NCBI GenBank assembly: GCA_002423245.1
Contig: DIVD01000033.1
Location: 1,761-31,647, forward strand
DNA: 29,887 nucleotides
From: Rhodobacteraceae bacterium UBA6141
Lineage (GTDB): Bacteria > Pseudomonadota > Alphaproteobacteria > Rhodobacterales > Rhodobacteraceae
Reading direction: 5' to 3'
This document shows, one piece after another, positions 4,966-11,654 of the stretch; position 1 is the first letter of the stretch; each line of letters opens with the position of its first letter. The notes under the pieces were generated by a model. It worked only from the letters and a program-made list of their open reading frames with translations. It was not told the DNA's origin and did not search any database. The translations under genes were made by a program, and so were the position numbers.

Positions 4966-7010
4966 AAATCCTCCTCGGGGCGGATGCGCCGCAAGGAAAC
5001 GGTGTCCAGCGTCCCTGCAAAGGCGGCGTCCGCTTGAAACCGCAGGGTCGCGCTCCCCGTGACCGCCACCAGCACTTGGCTGTAGCTGCCCGATGCGTTG
5101 ACCGAGACACCCACTTGTGTCGCCCCGCCGATGAACTGCGGCGTTAGCGTCCCGGCAGTGCGCGCGACGGTGAAGGTCAAGAGATAGGCCGCGCCAACGA
5201 TTAGGGTTTCCGCTTGATCCAGGCCCGCCGCCGTGCCCGCCGCCTTGGTGGCAACGCCGCCCGCGATGGTCCAGCCGGTGCCCTTGGTCCAGTCCGTGTC
5301 GGTGTCGAAGCCGCCGTTCGTCACAAGCTCCGGCCCACCCGGCACCAGCAGCCCCTTCGCCCCGCGCCTCTTGTAGAAGCGCAAGAGACGTTCCCGCCCG
5401 GCGGCGGTAAGGGTCTTGCCGAGGATCGACCAGCCCACCACGTCGCCAACTGCGCTCAGGATGCCGGGCGTCCCGCCGGTGTAGGAGGCTGGCCCAAGCT
5501 GGAACGTCGCATTGGCGGCATAGCTATGCGGGGCGATCACCGACCCGTTCCGCCCCGCGATCACAACGTCGCCCGTCAGCGCTTGCGGCAGAACCGTATC
5601 CAGCCGGTCGTCTGACAGGTCGAAGCGGATGAACGGGTAGGACGGGACGCCGGGTTCGGTCACGTCGTTAAGATTAGCGCCTATCCGCTGGTAGGCGGAC
5701 ACAACAGATCCCGGCTCTGCCTGAAGGCCCCACAACATTAGGCCACTGGCACCGTCACCCGTATACGCTGGAATGTCAGCAGTGGTGAAAGTCGGCGTCG
5801 GTGTGTCGGTGATGCCCGCGCGCAAAGAATAACTGCTGGAAGCAAGCGGGGATGAGACGGCGAGCGATACCCGATAATAGCCGTTCTCCGCAGGCTCCAC
5901 GGCTACGCTCCCTGCGATGACGCCAGTCTGAATGCCGTCAGGGCGCGTTGCCGTAACTGCCCCTGTTGCCAAGTCAACGATGATGTAGGCCCAACGTGTG
6001 CTGCCATTGTCGGCACCAAGCACCAGATACCGTTTCGCGCTGCCGACAACCTCTTTCGCATGAATAGAGATTGCCGCAGAAAGGCCCATGTTTCCGAGCC
6101 AAAAAGAAGGATTTGTCCTTCTGATAGATGCACCGTTTACAGTGCCAGCACCTTCCACAAGCTGGTCAGCGGTCACTTCACCATCTGGCGCGACAGCAGC
6201 GTTTGGGGTGATCGTCCCGCCCACCTTCGTGAAAGCGGGATCGTCGAATTGCTCGCTGAACGTGATTTGGTTCCGCCGCCCCGCCTTCGGCGCGCGCCCG
6301 AGCATCGGGCGGAAGGCGATGGATGGTTGGCGGGCGGGGATGCCGGGGATTTCACGGGCGCTGATGTCGTCGAAAGCACCCGTCGCGAGCGATCCACTTG
6401 TGGCGCCAAAGAGATACATGCCGACAAACGTAGTGGCACCAACAGCTCTGAATTGAAACACGACTGTCTGGCCGCGAGAAAGCGTTACCGTTCCCAAGTC
6501 GACGCCGCCAAGATCGGCCGCAGTAGATACACGAACCGCGCCGGTCGCGAAATTGCTGGCACCCGCCTGATAGGTTGCGGTGCAGATATACCAACGGCCA
6601 GCGACAGTAGGGAATGACTGATCAACTCGCGGGTTGCTTCCGCCCGCTTCCGTGATGCGAAGCGCACCAGCATCCCACGTCATCGCGGCGCTCAGCCCCT
6701 GACGCCAACCGATCACATCACTATCAAAACCACCGTTTGTGACCAACTCCGGCCCGAGCACCGGCGTCCCGTTCTTCTCGTCCAGAACGGCAGACACGCC
6801 TTCCCCGAACGCCGCCAGCGCTGACGCGCCATAAACGTCCGCCGGGTCCGGCAGATACGACGCCCCGCCGATCCCGCCCGCGTAGAGCAGGTCCACGCCG
6901 AAGGGCCACAGGCGCTCGCCGTTGATGTGCGCGGCGCGGAACGCCCCGCCGTTGAGGCGCAGGCCGCCCGTCAGGTCGATCTGCGAGAGGTCGATGATCT
7001 GCGTGGTCAT
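4962..7010 (-). CDS. Large modular tail fibre/receptor-binding protein, 682 aa
   Basis: The N-terminal 85 residues are a probable attachment domain. Residues about 87-218 and 559-675 are two related modules, each opening with GPELVTNGGFD and a Trp a few residues later, like the jelly-roll carbohydrate-binding modules common in phage fibres. Residues about 245-440 form a third type, with NQITFSEQFDDPAF, a PDGEVTADQL turn and the closing LQAEPGSVVSAYQRIG, also frequent in phage head or tail fibre proteins. A short linker with GRERLLRFYKRRGA precedes the last module. The DNA for residues about 87-450 is much less GC-rich than the rest, and the first GPELVTNGGFD copy uses AT-rich codons while the second uses GC-rich ones, so this middle part was probably acquired by recombination. 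Host recognition is the likely role. Confidence 0.75.
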   Translation of the reverse strand: MTTQIIDLSQIDLTGGLRLNGGAFRAAHINGERLWPFGVDLLYAGGIGGASYLPDPADVYGASALAAFGEGVSAVLDEKNGTPVLGPELVTNGGFDSDVIGWRQGLSAAMTWDAGALRITEAGGSNPRVDQSFPTVAGRWYICTATYQAGASNFATGAVRVSTAADLGGVDLGTVTLSRGQTVVFQFRAVGATTFVGMYLFGATSGSLATGAFDDISAREIPGIPARQPSIAFRPMLGRAPKAGRRNQITFSEQFDDPAFTKVGGTITPNAAVAPDGEVTADQLVEGAGTVNGASIRRTNPSFWLGNMGLSAAISIHAKEVVGSAKRYLVLGADNGSTRWAYIIVDLATGAVTATRPDGIQTGVIAGSVAVEPAENGYYRVSLAVSSPLASSSYSLRAGITDTPTPTFTTADIPAYTGDGASGLMLWGLQAEPGSVVSAYQRIGANLNDVTEPGVPSYPFIRFDLSDDRLDTVLPQALTGDVVIAGRNGSVIAPHSYAANATFQLGPASYTGGTPGILSAVGDVVGWSILGKTLTAAGRERLLRFYKRRGAKGLLVPGGPELVTNGGFDTDTDWTKGTGWTIAGGVATKAAGTAAGLDQAETLIVGAAYLLTFTVARTAGTLTPQFIGGATQVGVSVNASGSYSQVLVAVTGSATLRFQADAAFAGTLDTVSLRRIRPEEDL

Positions 7011-7013
7011 TGC

Positions 7014-7670
7014 TTATGCCCTGATGAGGTAGAGGGTGTTCGCTGCGGGGGGATCGGGGATTTCGGATGCGTCGTCCACGATCACCACGTTCGTGATCTG
7101 CAGGAGGGTGGCGAGGGCCGCCTGCGCGTCGTCGCGCGCGTCCTCGGCGATGCCCTGCGCCGTCTCGGCCGCGGCCTGCGCGGCCTCGGCCCCGGTGCTG
7201 GCCGTCTCGGCCAGCACACGCTCGTCCTCGGCCGCCTGCGCCGAGGTGGCTGCCTGCCCCGCGCTCGCAGCGGCGGCGTCGGCGGATGCGTCTGCGTCGA
7301 TGGCGCTCTGCGCGGCCTCGCCCGCCTTCACCTCGGCGGTCTCACCGGACGCCACGGCGGTCTGAGATGCCGTCGTCGCCTGCTCCGCCGCATCCACGGC
7401 CGTCTCGGAGGCCGCGGTCGCGTCAACCACCGCCTGCTCGAAGTTGGTCAGCTGCGCCAGCGCCGCCTCGATCAGCTGCTGCGCCGCGAGCATCTGGCTG
7501 TAGGTCGCATAGGCCGGGAGCGAGGCATAGGCGGTCGCGCCGTCGCCGATCTTGGTGAGGCCGGTGTCGGTCTCGAAGGCGAGCTCGCCCTGCGCGAGGA
7601 CCGGATTGGCCGCCGCCCATTCGGCGGCGGTCCCGCGGCGCATCTGGATTTTCGCGAACACGACGCTCAT
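7014..7670 (-). CDS. Tail fibre protein with Mtd-N-like domain and Ala-rich coiled coil, 218 aa
   Basis: I start at the ATG at 7670, which overlaps the upstream stop as ATGA; the longer open frame to 8105 is a shadow of that gene. Residues 5-52 (KIQMRRGTAAEWAA, QGELAFETDTGLTKIGDG) match the N-terminal domain of Mtd-type fibre proteins. Residues about 60-190 are an Ala/Thr/Glu/Asp-rich stretch with repeated A-x-x-A spacing, an extended trimeric coiled-coil shaft. The last 25 residues (VVIVDDASEIPDPP...LYLIRA) look like a small beta connector. With only a short tip it is probably a shaft or adaptor for the 682-aa protein, whose start is three bases downstream. Confidence 0.75.
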   Translation of the reverse strand: MSVVFAKIQMRRGTAAEWAAANPVLAQGELAFETDTGLTKIGDGATAYASLPAYATYSQMLAAQQLIEAALAQLTNFEQAVVDATAASETAVDAAEQATTASQTAVASGETAEVKAGEAAQSAIDADASADAAAASAGQAATSAQAAEDERVLAETASTGAEAAQAAAETAQGIAEDARDDAQAALATLLQITNVVIVDDASEIPDPPAANTLYLIRA

Positions 7671-8140
7671 GGCAGCTCTCCTTGGACGCGGCCGTCGATG
7701 GTCCGCACGGTGGTGGTGATCGTGGGCCCGCCGCAGTCGATCACCGCGAGCTCCGTGTAATCGGTGGTGGGGTCCCCGCCATCCAGCGTCTGCGCGAGGA
7801 AGGGGACGCTGATCTCGGATTGCCCCGGCCCCTGAAGCCGGAAGGGCGTTTTGCCGAAGAAGACGACGCCGCTCATGCTGTTCCCCCTGTAGACGGTGAC
7901 ACGGGCCTGATCCGGGACCTCCGCCCGGAGCCAGAGCGCCTGAAATGGTCCGATGCTTCGGATGATGCGCAGGCCCCGGATCAACAGGGCATCCCGCGGG
8001 TCGATCAGCGGCGGCGCATCCTCGCCAGCGACCCGGCCCCGGATGCGCGCGCCGCGCGGCGGGACCACGATGGCCGTTGAGACGCCGGTGGCGACCATCG
8101 TCCATGCGCCCGCGGTCAGCAGGAATTCCTCACGATCCAC
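7667..8140 (-). CDS. Hypothetical beta-rich protein, possible fibre-associated, 157 aa
   Basis: I take the GTG at 8140, which has GGAGG nine bases upstream; a TTG at 8146 is in frame but too close to it. The protein opens with EEFLLTAGAWTMVATG and continues as alternating strands with Gly/Pro turns to the C-terminus. There is no signal peptide or membrane helix. Its end overlaps the Mtd-N-like fibre gene by four bases, so it belongs to the fibre locus rather than to the lysis genes before it. I recognise the general style from phage tail regions but not a named family. Baseplate-to-fibre adaptor is one possibility. Confidence 0.55.
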   Translation of the reverse strand: MDREEFLLTAGAWTMVATGVSTAIVVPPRGARIRGRVAGEDAPPLIDPRDALLIRGLRIIRSIGPFQALWLRAEVPDQARVTVYRGNSMSGVVFFGKTPFRLQGPGQSEISVPFLAQTLDGGDPTTDYTELAVIDCGGPTITTTVRTIDGRVQGELP

Positions 8141-8173
8141 GGCCAATGCCCTCCGGTCGTCGATGGTTGGTCG

Positions 8174-8380
8174 TCAGGGGCGCCATCCGCAGAGGCGCTC
8201 CCCGATCTCGTTGTGGGCGACGATCTGCGCGAGGGTGCCGTCGGTCAGGACGTCCTCGCGGGACGGGCGGATCGGCTCCGCCCAGTCGCAGTCACCTCGA
8301 AGGTGGAGGGGGGCCGTCGTCGCGCATCCAGCGGTCAGCGCGGCGATCAAGATCAGCGCGGGGAGCGTTGCGAACCTCAT
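8174..8380 (-). CDS. o-spanin (Rz1-like outer-membrane lipoprotein), 68 aa
   Basis: The N-terminus is a lipoprotein signal: MRFATLP, a hydrophobic run ILIAALTAG, and Cys19 in the lipobox LTAGC. The mature protein is about 50 residues. The ATG lies inside the preceding gene in another frame, with AAGGAG upstream, and the gene runs past that gene's end. A lipoprotein reading frame overlapping a membrane-anchored coiled-coil gene after an endolysin is the classic Rz/Rz1 arrangement, in which the two proteins bridge the periplasm and fuse the membranes at lysis. The mature part is less Pro-rich than typical Rz1 and has two further Cys residues, which might form disulfides. Confidence 0.8.
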   Translation of the reverse strand: MRFATLPALILIAALTAGCATTAPLHLRGDCDWAEPIRPSREDVLTDGTLAQIVAHNEIGERLCGWRP

Positions 8381-8573
8381 GGCGGGTCTCCTTGGCGGTC
8401 TGCATGGACCGGATGCGGGCGTCTGCCCGGCGGATCGCCAGATCAGCCTCGGCCTCGAGGCGGCCGCGCCGGATCAGCGTCCACATGGCAAACAGGATGG
8501 CGGCGGCCAGCGCCGCCCAGAGGGCGACGCGACGGCCGATGCCGGAGAGGATGGGGGTCAGGATCGCGAACAT
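8292..8573 (-). CDS. i-spanin (Rz-like inner-membrane protein), 94 aa
   Basis: The ATG at 8573 shares one base with the endolysin stop (TGATG); the frame extends upstream, but only as a shadow. Residues about 12-28 (RRVALWAALAAAILFAMW) form one membrane helix, followed by an Arg/Glu/Ala-rich helical region to about residue 65 that would be a periplasmic coiled coil, and a Pro-rich tail (DDGPPPPSR). This is the layout of an i-spanin, whose periplasmic domain binds the o-spanin encoded in the overlapping frame downstream. It is shorter than lambda Rz (153 aa). The assignment rests on topology and gene order rather than sequence similarity. Confidence 0.7.
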   Translation of the reverse strand: MFAILTPILSGIGRRVALWAALAAAILFAMWTLIRRGRLEAEADLAIRRADARIRSMQTAKETRHEVRNAPRADLDRRADRWMRDDGPPPPSR

Positions 8574-9508
8574 CACGGCGTCCGCCCGGTGCGGTGGTCC
8601 TCGATCCGCGCGTTGCGCGCCCGGACCGCGTAGACGATCACGCCGATGAACACCGCCGCGCCGATCCACGGCAGGGCGGCGGAGAGCCAGCCGTCAAGGC
8701 CGACCACAGCAAAGAACCGCTCGACCAGATTGCGGGCGCCCTCGGCCTCGGTCACCGCAGGGGCGACCTGCGCGGCCACGGTGCCGACCGCGCCCACAGC
8801 GCCAAGCCCGATCTGGGCGTTGGCGGCGGTGACGATCCGGCTTTCCTCCGGGACCCCGGACGCGCGCTCCGGCGCCACCGGACGCGGCGATGCGCGGCCA
8901 AGCGCCTCGGCCAGCGCGACGTCGATGATCGGGACCAGCGGCAGGGTGTTGTCGTCCCGGAACGCGAGGATCGCGGCGCGGGTGCGCGGGCCGATCTTGC
9001 CGTCGGGCACGCCGACCTCGTGGTAGCCCAGCGCGCGAAGGCGCTCCTGCACCGCGCGCACCGACATGGTGACGGCGGGCGCGACGTTCCCGGCGCGGCG
9101 GACGCCGAGCAGCCGGGAGACGGGATAGCGCGAGACGTTGACCGCATCGCTCTGATTGCCGCCGAGAACCTCGATGTTGGTCCCGGCCCGCTTGACGAAG
9201 AAGCCGACATGGCCCTGCCAGCCGTTCGGATCGCCGCGCGAGAACACGACGACGTCGCCCTCCTGCGCGTCGGCGAGCTCCACCGGCACGCCCCAATTCA
9301 GGTAGGATCGCGCGTTGAGCTGACGGGTCGACCGGATGCCCGCCCGCTCGATGCAGGCGCCCACTAAGGCAGCGCACCACGCGGTGCTGTCGTCCTCGAC
9401 CCACTCATGGCCGACCTCGCGGAACATCGCGATGATCTCCGGGTTGCTTTTCGTCCCCGGCACCTCGCGGGTGCCGACGAGCGTCTTGGCGATTTGATAT
9501 GGCGTCAT
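8573..9508 (-). CDS. Endolysin, TIGR02594/CHAP-like, with peptidoglycan-binding domain and C-terminal membrane segment, 311 aa
   Basis: Residues 1-135 are a cysteine-peptidase/amidase domain of the TIGR02594 type: Cys45 in STAWCAALVG, His100 in GWQGHVGFF and Asn118 in LGGNQSDAVN fit the catalytic set. It should cleave amide bonds in host peptidoglycan. Residues about 145-203 are a peptidoglycan-binding domain (VQERLRALGYHEVG, DGKIGPRTRAAILAF). A Pro/Ala linker leads to a Gly/Ala-rich weakly hydrophobic stretch (231-251) and a clear membrane helix (about 276-295, PWIGAAVFIGVIVYAV), then a basic tail. A C-terminal anchor is unusual for an endolysin and suggests membrane-tethered export or holin-like coupling. 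Spanin genes follow directly. Confidence 0.85.
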   Translation of the reverse strand: MTPYQIAKTLVGTREVPGTKSNPEIIAMFREVGHEWVEDDSTAWCAALVGACIERAGIRSTRQLNARSYLNWGVPVELADAQEGDVVVFSRGDPNGWQGHVGFFVKRAGTNIEVLGGNQSDAVNVSRYPVSRLLGVRRAGNVAPAVTMSVRAVQERLRALGYHEVGVPDGKIGPRTRAAILAFRDDNTLPLVPIIDVALAEALGRASPRPVAPERASGVPEESRIVTAANAQIGLGAVGAVGTVAAQVAPAVTEAEGARNLVERFFAVVGLDGWLSAALPWIGAAVFIGVIVYAVRARNARIEDHRTGRTP

Positions 9509-9634
9509 GCGTGGTGCCTCCGAATATGGCTCGCCACAGCGCGCAGGAGCGCGCGCAGGGCGTGCCTTTCATGGTTCTGGCTAGGGTGGGTGCGGACAGG
9601 CCTTAAATGCCGCCCAGCGCGCGCTGTGCGAGCG

Positions 9635-9961
9635 TCAGCGGCGGCCTTCCTTCACGGGGTCGGAAAATCTGTCGAGCAGGAACTCGTAAAGGCGGTCGAT
9701 CTTGCCCTCGATGCCATCGAACCGCTTCACAATGGATGGCTGGTCGATCTTCGCCACGTCGATCTCGAGCGCGGCAAGGCGGGTGCGAATGTCATGCACG
9801 TCCTTCTGGATCGTGTTGATGTCCCGCTCCGTCGTGTCCGGCACGGGCGGCCGAAGCGTCTGCCAGAGCTTCACGATAGCGAGCAGCGCGCCCGCCAAAC
9901 CTCCAACCCCGATGATGAAGTAGATCACCTCGGGGACACCTGCAGTCCAGTCCTGCCCCAT
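9635..9961 (-). CDS. Membrane protein with coiled coil, possible holin or lysis accessory, 108 aa
   Basis: Residues about 11-33 (VIYFIIGVGGLAGALLAIVKLW) form one membrane helix near the N-terminus, with a short outside segment. Residues about 45-100 are a heptad-like helix (INTIQKDVHDIRTRLAALEIDVAKID, FDGIEGKIDRLYEFLL), so a coiled-coil oligomer on one face of the membrane is likely. It lies between the tail hub gene and the endolysin, where a holin would be expected, and a single-helix membrane protein of this size could be one. It could equally be an unrelated structural or accessory membrane protein. A 126-base gap without a convincing gene follows. Confidence 0.6.
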   Translation of the reverse strand: MGQDWTAGVPEVIYFIIGVGGLAGALLAIVKLWQTLRPPVPDTTERDINTIQKDVHDIRTRLAALEIDVAKIDQPSIVKRFDGIEGKIDRLYEFLLDRFSDPVKEGRR

Positions 9962-9977
9962 ATCAAACGCCCTTCCG

Positions 9978-10988
9978 CTACCTGCTGTCGTTCCCCGCCC
10001 CGCTCTGGGGCTGCTTCAATTCGAGCGTCGTCACAAAACCTCCACCTCGGGTCAGGTTGTGCGTGACGGCCTCGATCCGGTAGGCACCATCGACGCCCGG
10101 CCGCGTGCCGGACACGATGCACAGGCCGTCGGGGATCGCGGCGGTGTTGCCCTCGATCACGACGTTGCCCTCTCCTGCGTCGCGCTCGGCCGTGGCCGCG
10201 TCGCTGTTGTTTTGCTGGCCGCTCTCCGCATCGTCCGGCTTGAAGAACCGGGTCGGGAAGATCGCGTCCACATCGAGGCCCGTCGCGCGCTCAACGGTCT
10301 GCCACGCGGCGTTTGCCACGTCGTACCAGCGCGCCCGGACCTGCGAGAATTGCGGCCGCCCGAGCTTCGGGGAAATGTCCCAGCTGTGAAGGTTGTCGCC
10401 CCACGCCGCGCGGACCAGCGCCTGATAGTCGCCGTTCCGGCGCGACAGGATCACGCGGTTCCCGGCCACCCGGAAATTGCCGCCGACCTCGCGCGCCAGC
10501 CTTTCGCCCATCGCCACGAAGCTCTCGTCGCGCATCTCGAAATAGGTCCGCGCAAGGCCGCTCAGCGAGGGGTCGATCTGAATGTCCGTGATCCCGGCGT
10601 GCTTCGCCGCGTCGCGGATGATCGTCTCGACCGTCGTGTCGTCCCAGTGCCGCTGCTGGCCTTCCTTCGGCTTCTTCGTCGTGTCCATCCCCTTGGCGGT
10701 GATCCGCAGGCGGCGACCGGAGCCCCGGTTGCCGGAGGACTTCACCTCGTCAACCGTCCCCTCGAACACCACCCGCATCCCCTCGTCGGCCCAGCCGAGC
10801 GCGATCGAGACCGGCGCACCGGTGCGGGGAAGGATGATCTGGCCGTTCGTGTCGTCGATCTCGAGGTCGGCGCTGTCGGTGTGCGTGCCGACCTTGTCCG
10901 AGATCTGCATCCCGAGCAGGACCGGCATCAGCGCGGTGGTGATGTTGGTCCCCGCGACCGTCACGTTGAAAAGCGCGCGTTTCGACAT
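9978..10988 (-). CDS. Baseplate hub protein, P2 gpD family, 336 aa
   Basis: This is the late control D family of phage P2 (fold of T4 gp27/VgrG N-terminus), which forms the central hub between the tail tube end and the spike. Family signs include the start LFNVTVAGTNITTALMPVL, the region GRRLRITAKGMD, the segment DDTTVETIIRDAAKHAGI and the later FSQVRARWYD. The Ser/Asp/Glu-rich part about residues 255-290 is probably a loop. Length is a little below P2 gpD (387 aa). It follows X and U, the usual order in P2-like tails. The start has a clear purine-rich leader and lies 19 bases after the X stop. Confidence 0.9.
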   Translation of the reverse strand: MSKRALFNVTVAGTNITTALMPVLLGMQISDKVGTHTDSADLEIDDTNGQIILPRTGAPVSIALGWADEGMRVVFEGTVDEVKSSGNRGSGRRLRITAKGMDTTKKPKEGQQRHWDDTTVETIIRDAAKHAGITDIQIDPSLSGLARTYFEMRDESFVAMGERLAREVGGNFRVAGNRVILSRRNGDYQALVRAAWGDNLHSWDISPKLGRPQFSQVRARWYDVANAAWQTVERATGLDVDAIFPTRFFKPDDAESGQQNNSDAATAERDAGEGNVVIEGNTAAIPDGLCIVSGTRPGVDGAYRIEAVTHNLTRGGGFVTTLELKQPQSGAGNDSR

Positions 10989-11007
10989 GGACCCCTGTCC
11001 TTCGTTT

Positions 11008-11235
11008 TCACCAGAGCCGGATCGGCTCGAGCACCTGCTGCTCGCGCGGGATCGGGATCGGCATGCTGAATGTCGTCCCGACCGGGAGCACCGGGCCCAG
11101 AGATGCGAGCCCGACGTTGGTCGCGTAAATCTGGTCGACCAGCCCCGGCATCGCGCGCCGGAACCGCCGCCAGACGATGAGCGAGACGGTCAGATCGTCG
11201 CCCTCAACCGTCACGTTCTCGATCACCTGTTCCAT
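11008..11235 (-). CDS. Tail protein X family, 75 aa
   Basis: The sequence fits the small tail protein X family: an early strand with DDLTVSLIVWRRF, then MPGLVDQIYATNVGLASLG and PVLPVGTTFSMPIP, a LysM-like fold (beta-alpha-alpha-beta). P2 gpX has 67 residues. In P2-like tails the protein is thought to sit at the tail tip or to help tail completion. The start lies 13 bases inside the end of gpU, so the two are translationally linked. The ending (IPREQQVLEPIRLW) is typical. Confidence 0.9.
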   Translation of the reverse strand: MEQVIENVTVEGDDLTVSLIVWRRFRRAMPGLVDQIYATNVGLASLGPVLPVGTTFSMPIPIPREQQVLEPIRLW

Positions 11236-11654
11236 AGGAGCACATCCGCCAGAAGGGAGAAGAAGGAGCCCGCGCTGGGCCTGCCGCAGCGCCGGACCGA
11301 AATGTCGACGTCGATCACCTTCCCGACGCCCTTGCGGTCGAGATAGGACGACCGCTCGTTGACGGAGAGGATATTCACCCAGCCCATCAGCGAGCCGTCG
11401 CCGCGCATCAGGTATTGCGGGCGGCCTGACGCCCGCGCCTGATACAGCATTTCCAGATGGCCCATCCCGCCGAACTTCTCGGGATAGAGCCGCGCCTTGA
11501 TTGTCCAGCTCTCCGGCCCCTCGCCCACGAACTCCATCACCGGTCGCGCGCCGAGGACGGGCTTCTCTGCGAAGCCCGTCTCGTGCCCGTGGGTGTAGCC
11601 GTCGGCGTTGAAGGGCAGGATTTCGAATTGAACGGGGCCGAGCATCATCAGCAT
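11223..11654 (-). CDS. Tail protein U (P2 GpU family), 143 aa
   Basis: The product matches GpU: LGPVQFEILPFNADGY, PVMEFVGEGPESWTIKARLYPEKFGG and a C-terminal ...VIDVDISVRRCG. GpU is needed late in P2 tail assembly, probably as tail terminator. I prefer the ATG at 11654, which has GAGG eight bases upstream and shares one base with the tape-measure stop (TGATG); a GTG at 11657 in the same frame would give a GTGA overlap and one extra residue. The next gene, X, begins inside its end. Confidence 0.9.
   Translation of the reverse strand: MLMMLGPVQFEILPFNADGYTHGHETGFAEKPVLGARPVMEFVGEGPESWTIKARLYPEKFGGMGHLEMLYQARASGRPQYLMRGDGSLMGWVNILSVNERSSYLDRKGVGKVIDVDISVRRCGRPSAGSFFSLLADVLLWNR

Noticed and set aside
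7014..7670. Diversity-generating retroelement suggested by the Mtd-N-like domain
   Set aside because: There is no reverse transcriptase gene, no template/variable repeat pair and no C-type lectin tip in the window.
7671..8105. N-terminal extension of the Mtd-N-like gene
   Set aside because: It is a shadow of the 157-aa gene; the real start at 7670 overlaps that gene's stop as ATGA and opens the Mtd-N-like domain.
9509..9634. Small - strand gene between the endolysin and the 108-aa membrane protein
   Set aside because: The only candidate frame from an ATG near 9570 lacks a ribosome-binding site and runs as a shadow into the endolysin gene. The region has GCGC-rich repeats but no clear terminator.
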